DNA of 20,734 nucleotides from WLMZ01 sp037140375 (lineage in GTDB: Bacteria > Actinomycetota > Acidimicrobiia > Acidimicrobiales > Ilumatobacteraceae). The DNA lies in assembly GCA_037140375.1 (NCBI GenBank), contig JBAXER010000050.1, positions 1-20,734 on the forward strand. The letters are read 5' to 3'. The notes below the pieces were generated by a model, which was not told the DNA's origin, made no database searches, and saw nothing but the letters and a program-made list of their open reading frames with translations. The position numbers and the translations under genes are program-made. This document shows, piece by piece, positions 7,917 to 15,165 of this stretch (positions within the stretch are counted from its first letter, which is position 1; each line of letters starts with the position of its first letter).

Positions 7917-9062
7917 TCACACGTCGAGGCAAACCAATTCGTGCCGGGCCGAGTTCATGGGCACTGGGCCGTCATGCGAGGCCACCACGATGTCTTCGAG
8001 ACGCATGCCCCACTTGCCCTCGACATAGATGCCGGGCTCAACGCTGAAGGCGTGTCCGGCCGCCAGCGGCAGGGAGTTGCCCTCGACCATGTATGGATCT
8101 TCGTGGGCCTCCATGCCGATGCCGTGCCCGGTGCGATGAAAGAAATAGTCGCCGTAACCGGCCGCTGTGATGATGCGCCGCGCCGCGCGGTCGACCTCTT
8201 CGCACGGGGCACCGACAACGCCAGCAGCAACGGCTGCGGCCTGAGCTTCTTGCAGCACCGCGTAGGCATCAACTACCTCTGCGGGGGGCGTGCCCAAATA
8301 CACGCAGCGGGTGATGTCGCTGCAGTAGCCATTCATCGTGCCACCGAAGTCGCACAGCAAAATTTCGTTCTTGCGGATCACGCGATCGCCGGGGCTGTGG
8401 TGTGGCGACGCCGCATTCTCGCCAGCGGCAACAATCGCGAAGTTCACCATCTGATGGCCCTCGGCCAAAATGCGCTCACCCAGATCGGCCGACACGGCGG
8501 CTTCGGTGCGTCCAACCAACTCGATATTGCCTGCCTGAAGTTCGCCAGCAATTCGATCGACTGCGGCGCCAGCGGCGAACAACGCAGCGATCTCGTCGGC
8601 GTCCTTGGCCATGCGCATCGAGGTGACCACATCGGCTCGCTGATAGTGAGCGCCCGGCAGCAACGGCAACAGCTCAACCAGAAAACGCGCCCACATCTGA
8701 TCGCCTACAGCCACGTTGTGCGTGGCGCCAGCTTCGCGTGCAAGACGAGCAACGATCTCAACTGGGTTCTCGGTTTCTCCCCACGGATGGATCTCGAACA
8801 CGCCGGGCTGGGGCGTTACACGTGGCGCTTCCATGCGCGGGATCACCATGCGCGCTTCGCCCTCGCGGGGCACCACCAGCATGGTGAGGCGCTCGAGCGG
8901 CATCGCGTGATAGCCGGTGATGTAGGGCAGGTCGAGGCCCAGCGAAAGCAGCAGCACATCGATGTTCTTGTCGCGCATCTGAGCGCGTGCACGATCGAGA
9001 CGATCGGCGTATACGGCAGTAGACAAAGGAGCTGCGGCACCTGGAGTTTGCATGAGATCCAT
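7917..9062 (-). CDS. M24 metallopeptidase (Xaa-Pro aminopeptidase / prolidase-like)
   Basis: This 381-residue cytoplasmic peptidase has the creatinase/prolidase two-domain layout: an N-terminal domain (about 15-145) and a pita-bread catalytic domain (about 150-375). The five dinuclear metal ligands are visible: Asp238 in LLCDFGG, Asp249 in YCSDITR, His313 in RTGHGIG, Glu342 in SVEPGIY and Glu356 in RLEDIV. It removes N-terminal residues preceding proline or splits X-Pro dipeptides; the exact specificity is unknown. I chose the ATG at 9062, 21 bases after the LipB-LipA stop. A TTG at 9077 and an ATG at 9053 are possible alternatives. It is probably transcribed with the lipoate genes. Confidence 0.92.
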   Translation of the reverse strand: MDLMQTPGAAAPLSTAVYADRLDRARAQMRDKNIDVLLLSLGLDLPYITGYHAMPLERLTMLVVPREGEARMVIPRMEAPRVTPQPGVFEIHPWGETENPVEIVARLAREAGATHNVAVGDQMWARFLVELLPLLPGAHYQRADVVTSMRMAKDADEIAALFAAGAAVDRIAGELQAGNIELVGRTEAAVSADLGERILAEGHQMVNFAIVAAGENAASPHHSPGDRVIRKNEILLCDFGGTMNGYCSDITRCVYLGTPPAEVVDAYAVLQEAQAAAVAAGVVGAPCEEVDRAARRIITAAGYGDYFFHRTGHGIGMEAHEDPYMVEGNSLPLAAGHAFSVEPGIYVEGKWGMRLEDIVVASHDGPVPMNSARHELVCLDV

Positions 9063-9083
9063 TCTGCCCGAAACCAACGGCCG

Positions 9084-10814
9084 TCAGCCGATGCGTGCCT
9101 CAACTGTTTCGGCTGATTGTCGAGCGTGATAGCTGCTGCGCGTCAGCGGGCTGGATTCGACATGACCAATGCCCAACGATTCGCCAAGCACCTTCCAGCG
9201 CTCAAACTCGGCTGGCTCAATCCACCGCTGCACCGGCAAGTGGTTCGACGTTGGCCGCAGGTACTGCCCGATGGTGACGACATCGACGCCGACAGAGGCA
9301 AGGTCGAGCAACACGCCATCGACCTCGTCGACCGTTTCGCCCATGCCCAACACAAAGCCCGACTTCGTCACAAGGCCTGCCGCCTTGGCTCGCGCCAACA
9401 CGCTCAGGCTGCGCGCATAACCAGCAGACGGCCGAACCGCTCGCTGCAACCGAGGCACGGTCTCGACATTGTGGTTGAGCACATCGGGCCGAGCAGCAAA
9501 CAGCAAGGCCAGTGCGGCAGCCTCGCCCTTGCAATCGGAGATGAGCGTCTCGACTCGCGTGGTGGGACAACGAAGATGAATCGCCTCAACGCACGCTGCG
9601 ACGTGAGCCATGCCACCGTCGTCGAGATCGTCGCGGGCCACCATCGTGAGCACTGCATGCGACACACCCATGCGCTCGATGGCTTCAGCCACGCGTTGGG
9701 GTTCGTCGCTCGACGGCGGCAACGGCTTGTTTGTGTCCACAAGACAGAACCCGCACGCACGCGTGCAACGTTCGCCAAGCACCATGAACGTTGCTGTGCC
9801 ATCGGCCCAACACTCGCTGAGATTTGGGCAGCCAGCTTCTTCGCACACCGTGACGAGATTGAGATCGCGCACGGTTCGTTTCAGCGCCAGCACCTCGGCG
9901 CCAAGCTGCACCTTGGGCCGCAGCCACTGGGGCTTGCGGTCGCTGAGCGCAACTGACTCGGTAACGCCGGCTTGCGCCAAACGCGCTCGCATGCGCACCG
10001 GCTCTGGTCGAGCCTGGTCGTCGCGTTGAGGTTGCGCCACGCCGTGGTCGCTCGCCGAGCGCACGGGCGCGCCCGGACCTTCGCCTCGCGAAAACGCAGA
10101 CAGGTCGTCGGGACGTTCGCGCCACGCCACGTCTTGACGCTCAGCGACACCGTTTCCCCAGCGCACTGCAGCGAGCCGAGCGATGACATCGACCACATCG
10201 GCCATCGACGCATCGATGCCTTCTTCGAACAGCGACGTAACCGGGCGATCGGCAATGCCGCACGCAACGATGTACTCACGCAAGTAACGCATATCGGTAC
10301 TCACGTTGAGCCCGAATCCGTGCATGCTGCGACCTCGCGAGACGCGAACGCCAATGGCACAAATCTTGCGGGGATTCGAACCGTCGGGGTCGACCCACAC
10401 GCCTGGATACTCGGCGAGGCGTCCGGCATTGGGCACACCCAGTTCGCTGAGCGCGTCGATAATGAGTTGCTCGACATTGCGCACATGCGCCACCGTGTCG
10501 GCAGGGCCAGCAGCGCCCCCGTGCTTAGGGTCCAGCGACAACACCGGGTAGCCCACCAGCTGACCGGGGCCGTGATAGGTGACATCACCGCCGCGGTTCA
10601 CGGCCAGCAGTTCGGCGCCAACCGAGGCGGGGTCTACCAACACGTTGGCCGATACATCGGCCCGCGAACCGTGGGTAAACACATGGCGGTGCTCGAGCAA
10701 CAACAAGTGGTTGTGTGATCCGTGTTCGAACAACGCGTTCTGCACCGCCAACGCTTCGCTGTATGGAACGCGGCCGAGCCAACGCACATGCAACGGCCCG
10801 GCGAAAGAGCTCAT
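9084..10814 (-). CDS. lipB-lipA: Fused lipoyl(octanoyl)transferase LipB and lipoyl synthase LipA
   Basis: One uninterrupted 576-residue frame contains both lipoate biosynthesis enzymes. Residues 1 to about 220 are LipB, which moves octanoate from acyl carrier protein to a target lysine. It has the motif RGGDVTYHGPGQ (74-85), catalytic Lys150 in RKICAIG and catalytic Cys185 in VACGIADRP. Residues about 290-576 are LipA, a radical SAM enzyme that inserts two sulfurs. Its auxiliary-cluster cysteines are 324, 329 and 335 (Cx4Cx5C), the SAM-cluster cysteines are 350, 354 and 357 (Cx3Cx2C), and the C-terminal RSSY is at 559-562. A polar, low-complexity linker (about 222-275) joins them. The start ATG overlaps the E2 stop (TGATG), so translation is probably coupled. 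A TTG six codons upstream is rejected. Met275 could in principle also start a free LipA. Confidence 0.93.
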   Translation of the reverse strand: MSSFAGPLHVRWLGRVPYSEALAVQNALFEHGSHNHLLLLEHRHVFTHGSRADVSANVLVDPASVGAELLAVNRGGDVTYHGPGQLVGYPVLSLDPKHGGAAGPADTVAHVRNVEQLIIDALSELGVPNAGRLAEYPGVWVDPDGSNPRKICAIGVRVSRGRSMHGFGLNVSTDMRYLREYIVACGIADRPVTSLFEEGIDASMADVVDVIARLAAVRWGNGVAERQDVAWRERPDDLSAFSRGEGPGAPVRSASDHGVAQPQRDDQARPEPVRMRARLAQAGVTESVALSDRKPQWLRPKVQLGAEVLALKRTVRDLNLVTVCEEAGCPNLSECWADGTATFMVLGERCTRACGFCLVDTNKPLPPSSDEPQRVAEAIERMGVSHAVLTMVARDDLDDGGMAHVAACVEAIHLRCPTTRVETLISDCKGEAAALALLFAARPDVLNHNVETVPRLQRAVRPSAGYARSLSVLARAKAAGLVTKSGFVLGMGETVDEVDGVLLDLASVGVDVVTIGQYLRPTSNHLPVQRWIEPAEFERWKVLGESLGIGHVESSPLTRSSYHARQSAETVEARIG

Positions 10815-12202
10815 CAGAGCTCGGCACCCCAATCGCGGGTCTCGAGCAGTGCCTTTACCTTGACCAAGAATCCAGCGGCATACGCACCGTCGAATGCCCG
10901 ATGGTCCCAGCTCATCGCGAGGTTGCCCATTGGGTGAATGGCGATGCTCTCGCCACCATCTACCGACCGCACAACAACCGGCTTGCGCACGATTGCATCG
11001 GTAGACAAAATCGCCACCTGTGGCTGGTTGATAATGGCCATCGTGAGCACGCTGCCGGCGGAGCCGTTGTTGCTGATGGTGAAGGTGCCGCCAGAGATCT
11101 CATCGGGACCGAGCTTGCGACCACGAGCCCGCGTGCCGAGATCGTTGATCTCGCGAGCAATCGCGCGCAGGCGCTTGGTCTCTGCGCCGCGGATAACCGG
11201 CACCAGCAGACCGCTGTAGTCGAGGTCTACGGCAATGCCGAGGTCAACAAAGTTGTGCACGATGAGGTTGTCGCCATCGACGGTGGCGTTGAGATGTGGA
11301 AACTCGCGCAATGCGTCGACTACGGCACGGGTAATGAAGCTCAGATACGTGATGCCGAAACCTTCGTCGGCTTTCCACGAGTCCTTGATCTTGTTGCGTG
11401 TGGAATCGACGTTCGAGAAGTCGACCTCGACAACGCTGAACGCATGTGGGCTCACACCCTTGCTCATCACCATGTGCGCACCAGTGAGCTTGCGGATCTT
11501 GCTGAGCTTCACGACATCGTCGCGGTCGTCGCTGACCGCCGCGGCCGGGGCAAAGACAGGAGCCGGAGCGGCAGCGACTGGCGCTGGCGTAGGAGCAGGA
11601 GCGACCGGCGCTGGAGTTGGAGCTGGAGCAGCTACCGGTGCAGGCGCTGCGTTGGCCGCCATGGCATCGATGCGATCAAGCACATCTTCACGAGTGATTC
11701 TTCCGCCAGGACCAGTGCCCACAAGCGACGCCGTATCGATGTTGTGCTCGGCCACGAGACGGCGCACCACTGGCGACAACAAGCGGTTGTCGTCGACGCC
11801 GGCGGCTACAGCGGCTGCGGATGCAACTGCTGCAGCAACAGGGGCAACTGGTGCCACGGGGGCTGGAGCCGGCGGCGGGGGTGGTGGCGGCGGCGGCGCC
11901 GGGGCCTCAACAACTTCGGGCGCAGGTGCAGGTGCTGGCGTGGGCGCCGGGGCTAGAGCAGCGCCGTCGGCTGCGCCCACCACGGCGATGATTGCTCCAA
12001 CAGGAACTGTGTCGCCTTCTTGGGCGCGAATCTCAAGCAACACTCCGCTGCTTGGCGCTGGCACCTCGGTGTCGACCTTGTCGGTAGACACTTCGAACAA
12101 TGGCTCATCGGCCGTGACAGCGTCACCGACCTTTTTGAACCAGCGCGTGATCGTTCCCTCGGTCACTGTTTCTCCGAGTTGCGGCAACGTGATGTCAGCC
12201 AT
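10814..12202 (-). CDS. sucB: Dihydrolipoamide acyltransferase, E2 of a 2-oxoacid dehydrogenase complex
   Basis: E2 carries acyl groups on lipoyl-lysine and transfers them to CoA. The 462 residues show one lipoyl domain (1-76, lipoylated Lys42 in STDKVDTE) and an Ala/Pro-rich swinging linker (about 80-136) with a nine-proline run. A peripheral-subunit-binding domain follows (about 141-178, LSPVVRRLV to REDVLDRI), then a second linker (182-223) and the catalytic domain (228-462) with the HRAFDG motif at His434/Asp438. A GGAAGGA ribosome-binding site precedes the ATG at 12202. Actinobacterial proteins of this kind are often named SucB; the Mycobacterium tuberculosis one is DlaT and serves pyruvate dehydrogenase. 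One lipoyl domain is fewer than the two or three often seen in that group. E3 is just upstream and LipB-LipA overlaps downstream. No E1 is in the window, so the complex it serves is undecided. Confidence 0.94.
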   Translation of the reverse strand: MADITLPQLGETVTEGTITRWFKKVGDAVTADEPLFEVSTDKVDTEVPAPSSGVLLEIRAQEGDTVPVGAIIAVVGAADGAALAPAPTPAPAPAPEVVEAPAPPPPPPPPPAPAPVAPVAPVAAAVASAAAVAAGVDDNRLLSPVVRRLVAEHNIDTASLVGTGPGGRITREDVLDRIDAMAANAAPAPVAAPAPTPAPVAPAPTPAPVAAAPAPVFAPAAAVSDDRDDVVKLSKIRKLTGAHMVMSKGVSPHAFSVVEVDFSNVDSTRNKIKDSWKADEGFGITYLSFITRAVVDALREFPHLNATVDGDNLIVHNFVDLGIAVDLDYSGLLVPVIRGAETKRLRAIAREINDLGTRARGRKLGPDEISGGTFTISNNGSAGSVLTMAIINQPQVAILSTDAIVRKPVVVRSVDGGESIAIHPMGNLAMSWDHRAFDGAYAAGFLVKVKALLETRDWGAEL

Positions 12203-12238
12203 GAAATCCTTCCAAATCTTGCATTGCGTACGTGCGAA

Positions 12239-13681
12239 TCAGCTGTTGAGACTACGCCCGGTAAGAGACAACATCGTCTCACCGAACAGCTCGCTCAGGC
12301 TGGGATGCGGCTGAATGAATTCAGCAACTTCGGCGACGGTGGCCTCCCAGTTCACGGCGAGATATCCGCCACTGAGCTGCTCGGTCACCCATGGTCCAAC
12401 CATGTGCACACCGAGCACCTGGCCGGCGCTGCCGTCGGCGTTCTTCTTGGCCACCACTTTCACCAGGCCATCAATCTCGCCAATGATCTGAGCGCGACTG
12501 TTGGCCCGGAACTGATGCTTACTGACCACGATCTCGAAGCCAAGGGCAATCGCCGCCTCTTCGCCGAGACCAGACCACGCAACTTCGGGGTGACAATAAA
12601 TGGCCCACGGAACCCGGTCGTAACGAATTGGCATTGGCTTCTCGCCGAGCAGATCTTTGACCACCAAGATCGCCTCGGCATACGCAACGTGCGCGAGTTG
12701 CGGCGTGTTGATGAGGTCGCCGATTGCGTAGACGCCAGGCTCGCCGGTGCGGCAGAACTCGTCGACCTCGACAAAGCCTCGCTCAGTGACGTTGACGCCG
12801 GTAGACGCCAGCCCGAGTTCGTCGGCATAGGGGCGGCGGCCAACCGACACCACAACAGCATCGACCTCAAGGCTCTCACCCTCACCAAAGTGAACCGTGG
12901 TGGAGCCACGTCCGTCGGCTGTGGCTTGCGGCGTATGCCCGTTCACAGAAACTCCGGTGCGAATATCGATGTTCTTCTTCTTGAAGCTGCGCACCACAAC
13001 ATTGGCAAGGTCGGCATCGAGACCCGGCAAGATCTTTGGCAGACCCTCGAGGATGGTGACCTGCGAACCGAGGTCGGCAAACGTAGATGCGAACTCACAA
13101 CCGATGGCACCGCCACCAATAACCGCCAAACGAGCCGGCACGTAATCGAGCATCAGCACTTCGTCGCTGGTCATGATTGGACCGCCGCGATCGAAGCCGG
13201 GGATGGTTCGTGGAACCGAGCCAGCAGCCAGCACAACTGCCCTACCTTGCGCCTGCGCAGTGCCACCCTCGGCCAACGCAACCGTGACCGTGCGGTCGGC
13301 GCCAAGCGAACCAGAGCCGAGGTAGTACGTGACCTTGCGACTCTTGATGAGGCCGCCGATGCCCTTGACCAATCCGTCGACGATCTTTTGCTTGCGAGCC
13401 TGAGCCACGGCAAAGTTCACGTGCGGAGCGCTGGACTCAATGCCGAAGTCTCCAGCGTGTACGACATGACGATTCACCGCGGCCGTTTCGAGAAACGCCT
13501 TCGCTGGAATGCAGCCTCTGTTCAGGCAGGTGCCGCCGACAACATCTTTCTCGACGAGCGCCACGTTGAGACCGGCCGACGCTGCATACAGCGCTGCTCC
13601 GTAGCCTCCGGGGCCTCCCCCAATAATCACGAGATCGAACTGCTCGGCCAGACCAACCACCTCCACACGTTGCTCTCGCAC
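12239..13681 (-). CDS. lpdA: Dihydrolipoamide dehydrogenase (E3)
   Basis: This FAD flavoprotein reoxidises dihydrolipoamide with NAD+ in 2-oxoacid dehydrogenase complexes. The FAD fingerprint GGGPGGYGAA is at about 21-30. The redox-active disulfide is Cys52-x4-Cys57 in GGTCLNRGCIP, the NAD-binding region is AVIGGGAIGCEFAS, the second FAD motif is YAIGDL, and the C-terminal catalytic HPSLSE has His459 and Glu464. The length is normal. The start is a GTG at 13681; other GTG codons at 13666 and 13660 are possible, and no clear ribosome-binding site decides. The gene lies 36 bases upstream of E2 in the same orientation, so E3 and E2 are probably made from one message. Confidence 0.95.
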   Translation of the reverse strand: MREQRVEVVGLAEQFDLVIIGGGPGGYGAALYAASAGLNVALVEKDVVGGTCLNRGCIPAKAFLETAAVNRHVVHAGDFGIESSAPHVNFAVAQARKQKIVDGLVKGIGGLIKSRKVTYYLGSGSLGADRTVTVALAEGGTAQAQGRAVVLAAGSVPRTIPGFDRGGPIMTSDEVLMLDYVPARLAVIGGGAIGCEFASTFADLGSQVTILEGLPKILPGLDADLANVVVRSFKKKNIDIRTGVSVNGHTPQATADGRGSTTVHFGEGESLEVDAVVVSVGRRPYADELGLASTGVNVTERGFVEVDEFCRTGEPGVYAIGDLINTPQLAHVAYAEAILVVKDLLGEKPMPIRYDRVPWAIYCHPEVAWSGLGEEAAIALGFEIVVSKHQFRANSRAQIIGEIDGLVKVVAKKNADGSAGQVLGVHMVGPWVTEQLSGGYLAVNWEATVAEVAEFIQPHPSLSELFGETMLSLTGRSLNS

Positions 13682-13747
13682 AGGGCGAGATCTTCGGCTG
13701 TCACCGTAGCTGTTCGGCCCTTGCGTGCCACCACATGAAGGCGTCTC

Positions 13748-13772
13748 AAGGGGTTGCTAGCAGTAACCCTTA
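13748..13772 (-). terminator. Imperfect hairpin over the stop codon of the small anchored protein
   Basis: AAGGGGTTGCT (13748-13758) can pair with AGTAACCCTT (13762-13771) around the loop AGC, with one bulged G and one G-T pair. The minus-strand stop TAA (13772-13770) sits at the base of the stem. It could attenuate transcription from the upstream gene into lpdA. No T tract follows, so it is a weak terminator at best. Confidence 0.4.
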
Positions 13773-14201
13773 CGGCAGATCAATGTCCCAGCGCACGGCT
13801 TCTTGCGCTCGCTCGTAACGCAACACGCCTCGCTTGCTCGACGTGACGAACGCCAACACACACGACGTTGGCTGAGCGGACTTCGTTGCACCGCACTGCG
13901 CACCGACCGCTGACGGCGCCGCTACAGGGGCAAGGTTTGCATCGGTTCCCGAACCCAGCACCCACGTGGTGGCTCCGTTCGGGTCGTCGGCGCCGACCAA
14001 CGTGACCGCAACCAGCATGAGATCGAGCTCGCGCTTGGCCGAAACAACCGTGACCTTCATGTCGCCGATGGTGCCGCTTTGGCCTACCGACAGATGCGCC
14101 GGCGGCGATTTCTCGGTAATCAAAAACAGCTTGAAGCTACCGGCAAGCAAGATCACGAGACCACACGTAACCGCGAGCAGGAGCAACGTTCGGGTCTTCA
14201 T
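13770..14201 (-). CDS. Small membrane-anchored extracytoplasmic protein of unknown function
   Basis: The 143-residue protein starts with a basic MKTR and one hydrophobic helix (about 5-28), consistent with an uncleaved anchor or signal peptide. The rest (30-143) should lie outside the membrane. A segment of the type VGQSGTIGDMKVTVVSA recalls small Ig-like secreted domains such as DUF4352, but this resemblance is weak. Two cysteines (103 and 114) in the extracytoplasmic part could form a disulfide. The ATG at 14201 is preferred to a GTG 11 codons upstream because the signal helix begins there. It is divergent from the thioredoxin-like selenoprotein, with 61 bases between the starts, and lies 88 bases upstream of lpdA. 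Confidence 0.7.
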   Translation of the reverse strand: MKTRTLLLLAVTCGLVILLAGSFKLFLITEKSPPAHLSVGQSGTIGDMKVTVVSAKRELDLMLVAVTLVGADDPNGATTWVLGSGTDANLAPVAAPSAVGAQCGATKSAQPTSCVLAFVTSSKRGVLRYERAQEAVRWDIDLP

Positions 14202-14262
14202 TCCCCACAGACTACGAACCAGTACGACCCACACCTACTCGTGTCTCGGTAGGGTTGGCGAA

Positions 14263-14802
14263 ATGGGCACCGCATTACTTCCCCGGCGCGCGATGCGCAC
14301 GGTCGCTTTGATCACCGCTGCCGCCGTTCTTACGGCTTGCGGAAGCTCTGCGAAGATCACTACCGCCGAGCCAACAACCGTGGCCACCTCGCCATCGAGC
14401 ATCTTGGCATTCACCTCGGCCACCGTCGGCGGCGGCCAGATCGATGCCGCCTCGTTCATCGGTAAACCCGTCGCCTTTTGGTTCTGGGCACCTGGTTGAA
14501 GTGCGTGCAACGCAGAAGCCGCCTCGGTCGAGGCGGCCAGCAAAAAGTGGGCCGACAAGATCACCGTCGTGGGTGTGGCATGGAACGGCGACGAAGCCTC
14601 GATGCAGGCGTTCATCGACCGCCACGGCATCACCTTTGCGAACATGAATGATCAGACCGGCGAGCTCTTCGCCCGTTTTGGCGTACCGGCACAACCCGCA
14701 TGGGCCTTTGTTTCGCCAAACGGAAAGGCCACGGCCTATCTTGGCGTTATGGAAGAGACCGCTCTCGACGCCGCCCTCACGAACGCGATTGCGGGCAGCT
14801 GA
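14263..14802 (+). CDS. Thioredoxin-like (TlpA/MPT53-type) secreted selenoprotein with a UxxC active site, read through an in-frame TGA
   Basis: This is an extracytoplasmic thiol-disulfide oxidoreductase of 179 residues, read through the TGA at 14497-14499 as selenocysteine 79. The N-terminus has a lipoprotein signal (VLTAC, Cys26) and a Ser/Thr-rich tether. The thioredoxin domain (about 47-179) shows VAFWFWAPG, then Sec79-Ser-Ala-Cys82, NAEA, and the cis-proline region VPAQPAWAF (Pro145). The same pattern is known in secreted MPT53/DsbE-like proteins of mycobacteria, which have WCxxC there. The TGA thus replaces the attacking N-terminal cysteine exactly, the frame is unchanged on both sides, and a SECIS-like hairpin follows. 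ATG 14263 is preceded by AGGG (14251-14254); ATG 14293 is an alternative. The stop overlaps the next gene's start (TGATG). A TGC-to-TGA nonsense mutation is the alternative, but it would not explain the hairpin. Sec machinery is not in the window. Confidence 0.85.
14497..14499 (+). other. Recoded UGA selenocysteine codon
   Basis: This in-frame TGA lies where the family has the first cysteine of CxxC. Three codons on is TGC (Cys82), giving the spacing U-x-x-C. Upstream (78 codons) and downstream (100 codons) halves are both needed for a complete thioredoxin fold. A standard gene finder would stop here. Confidence 0.83.
14518..14537 (+). promoter_or_regulatory. Candidate bacterial SECIS hairpin
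   Basis: GCCGCCTC (14518-14525) and GAGGCGGC (14530-14537) form a perfect 8-bp stem around the loop GGTC (14526-14529). It starts 18 bases after the TGA, and its loop begins 26 bases after it. Known bacterial SECIS elements have an upper stem of a few to about 16 pairs, a small loop with a G in its first two positions, and a UGA-to-loop distance of roughly 16-37 bases. All three hold here, and GGUC also occurs in the apical loop of the E. coli fdhF element. It lies inside the coding sequence, as bacterial SECIS must. Confidence 0.8.
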
Positions 14803-15158
14803 TGGGCCTTCGCGATCTTGCCCAGCGCCTGAAGTCGAAGCCCGAGCACCTCGACGCCGAGCGGCTGCAGCAACGCTTCACCGACCTCAAGCTGATGCCT
14901 ATCGCCGAGCTGCAATACCGCGTGCCCTCGCGAGTTGGCGGCGAGGTGAAGCGCATTCGGGTTGCTCCACGCAAGGGCATTCCAGCCCTCGAGATCGTGG
15001 TATCCGACGGCACCGGCGATGCCGTTGCTGTGTTCACGGGCCGACGCGCCATCAGGGGCATCGAGCACGGCCGAGCCATGATCATCGAGGGCGTTGCGCA
15101 CGACGAGCGCGGCCGCCGAGTCATGCTGAATCCGTCGTACACGCTGATCTCGAGCTAA
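14802..15158 (+). CDS. Small OB-fold nucleic-acid-binding protein
   Basis: The 118-residue protein has a helical N-terminus (about 1-35) and an OB-fold (about 42-118: VGGEVKRIRV, ALEIVVSDGTGDAVAVFTG, AMIIEGVAHDERG). This resembles the small actinobacterial OB-fold proteins often found beside the trkA/ceoBC genes (for example the Rv2694c neighbourhood in M. tuberculosis). The role is unknown; binding of single-stranded nucleic acid is the family expectation. The ATG at 14802 shares its A with the stop of the selenoprotein (TGATG), so this start probably relies on ribosomes that finish the upstream gene. An in-frame open stretch further upstream is not coding. It is convergent with the TrkA gene at 15209. 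Confidence 0.82.
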   Translation: MGLRDLAQRLKSKPEHLDAERLQQRFTDLKLMPIAELQYRVPSRVGGEVKRIRVAPRKGIPALEIVVSDGTGDAVAVFTGRRAIRGIEHGRAMIIEGVAHDERGRRVMLNPSYTLISS

Positions 15159-15165
15159 GCCACAA

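Noticed and set aside
11871..11960. A GGC/GGT-rich repeat tract as a microsatellite or regulatory repeat
   Set aside because: It encodes the Ala/Pro-rich swinging linker of E2, a normal feature of that family.
12020..13738. A 572-residue plus-strand ORF opposite lpdA
   Set aside because: It is antisense to a clear dihydrolipoamide dehydrogenase, has no recognisable domain and reflects codon bias in GC-rich DNA.
14263..14499. A complete 78-residue lipoprotein ending at the TGA
   Set aside because: It would stop in the middle of a thioredoxin fold, just before the active site, and the rest of the fold continues in the same frame.
14444..14647. A frameshift rather than Sec at the thioredoxin active site
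   Set aside because: The other frame across this point gives an Arg/Pro/Ser-rich nonsense sequence and no CxxC, while the TGA frame is coherent on both sides.
14569..14802. A separate 77-residue gene starting at an internal GTG
   Set aside because: It lacks the N-terminal half of the fold and any signal peptide, and is the in-frame continuation of the selenoprotein.
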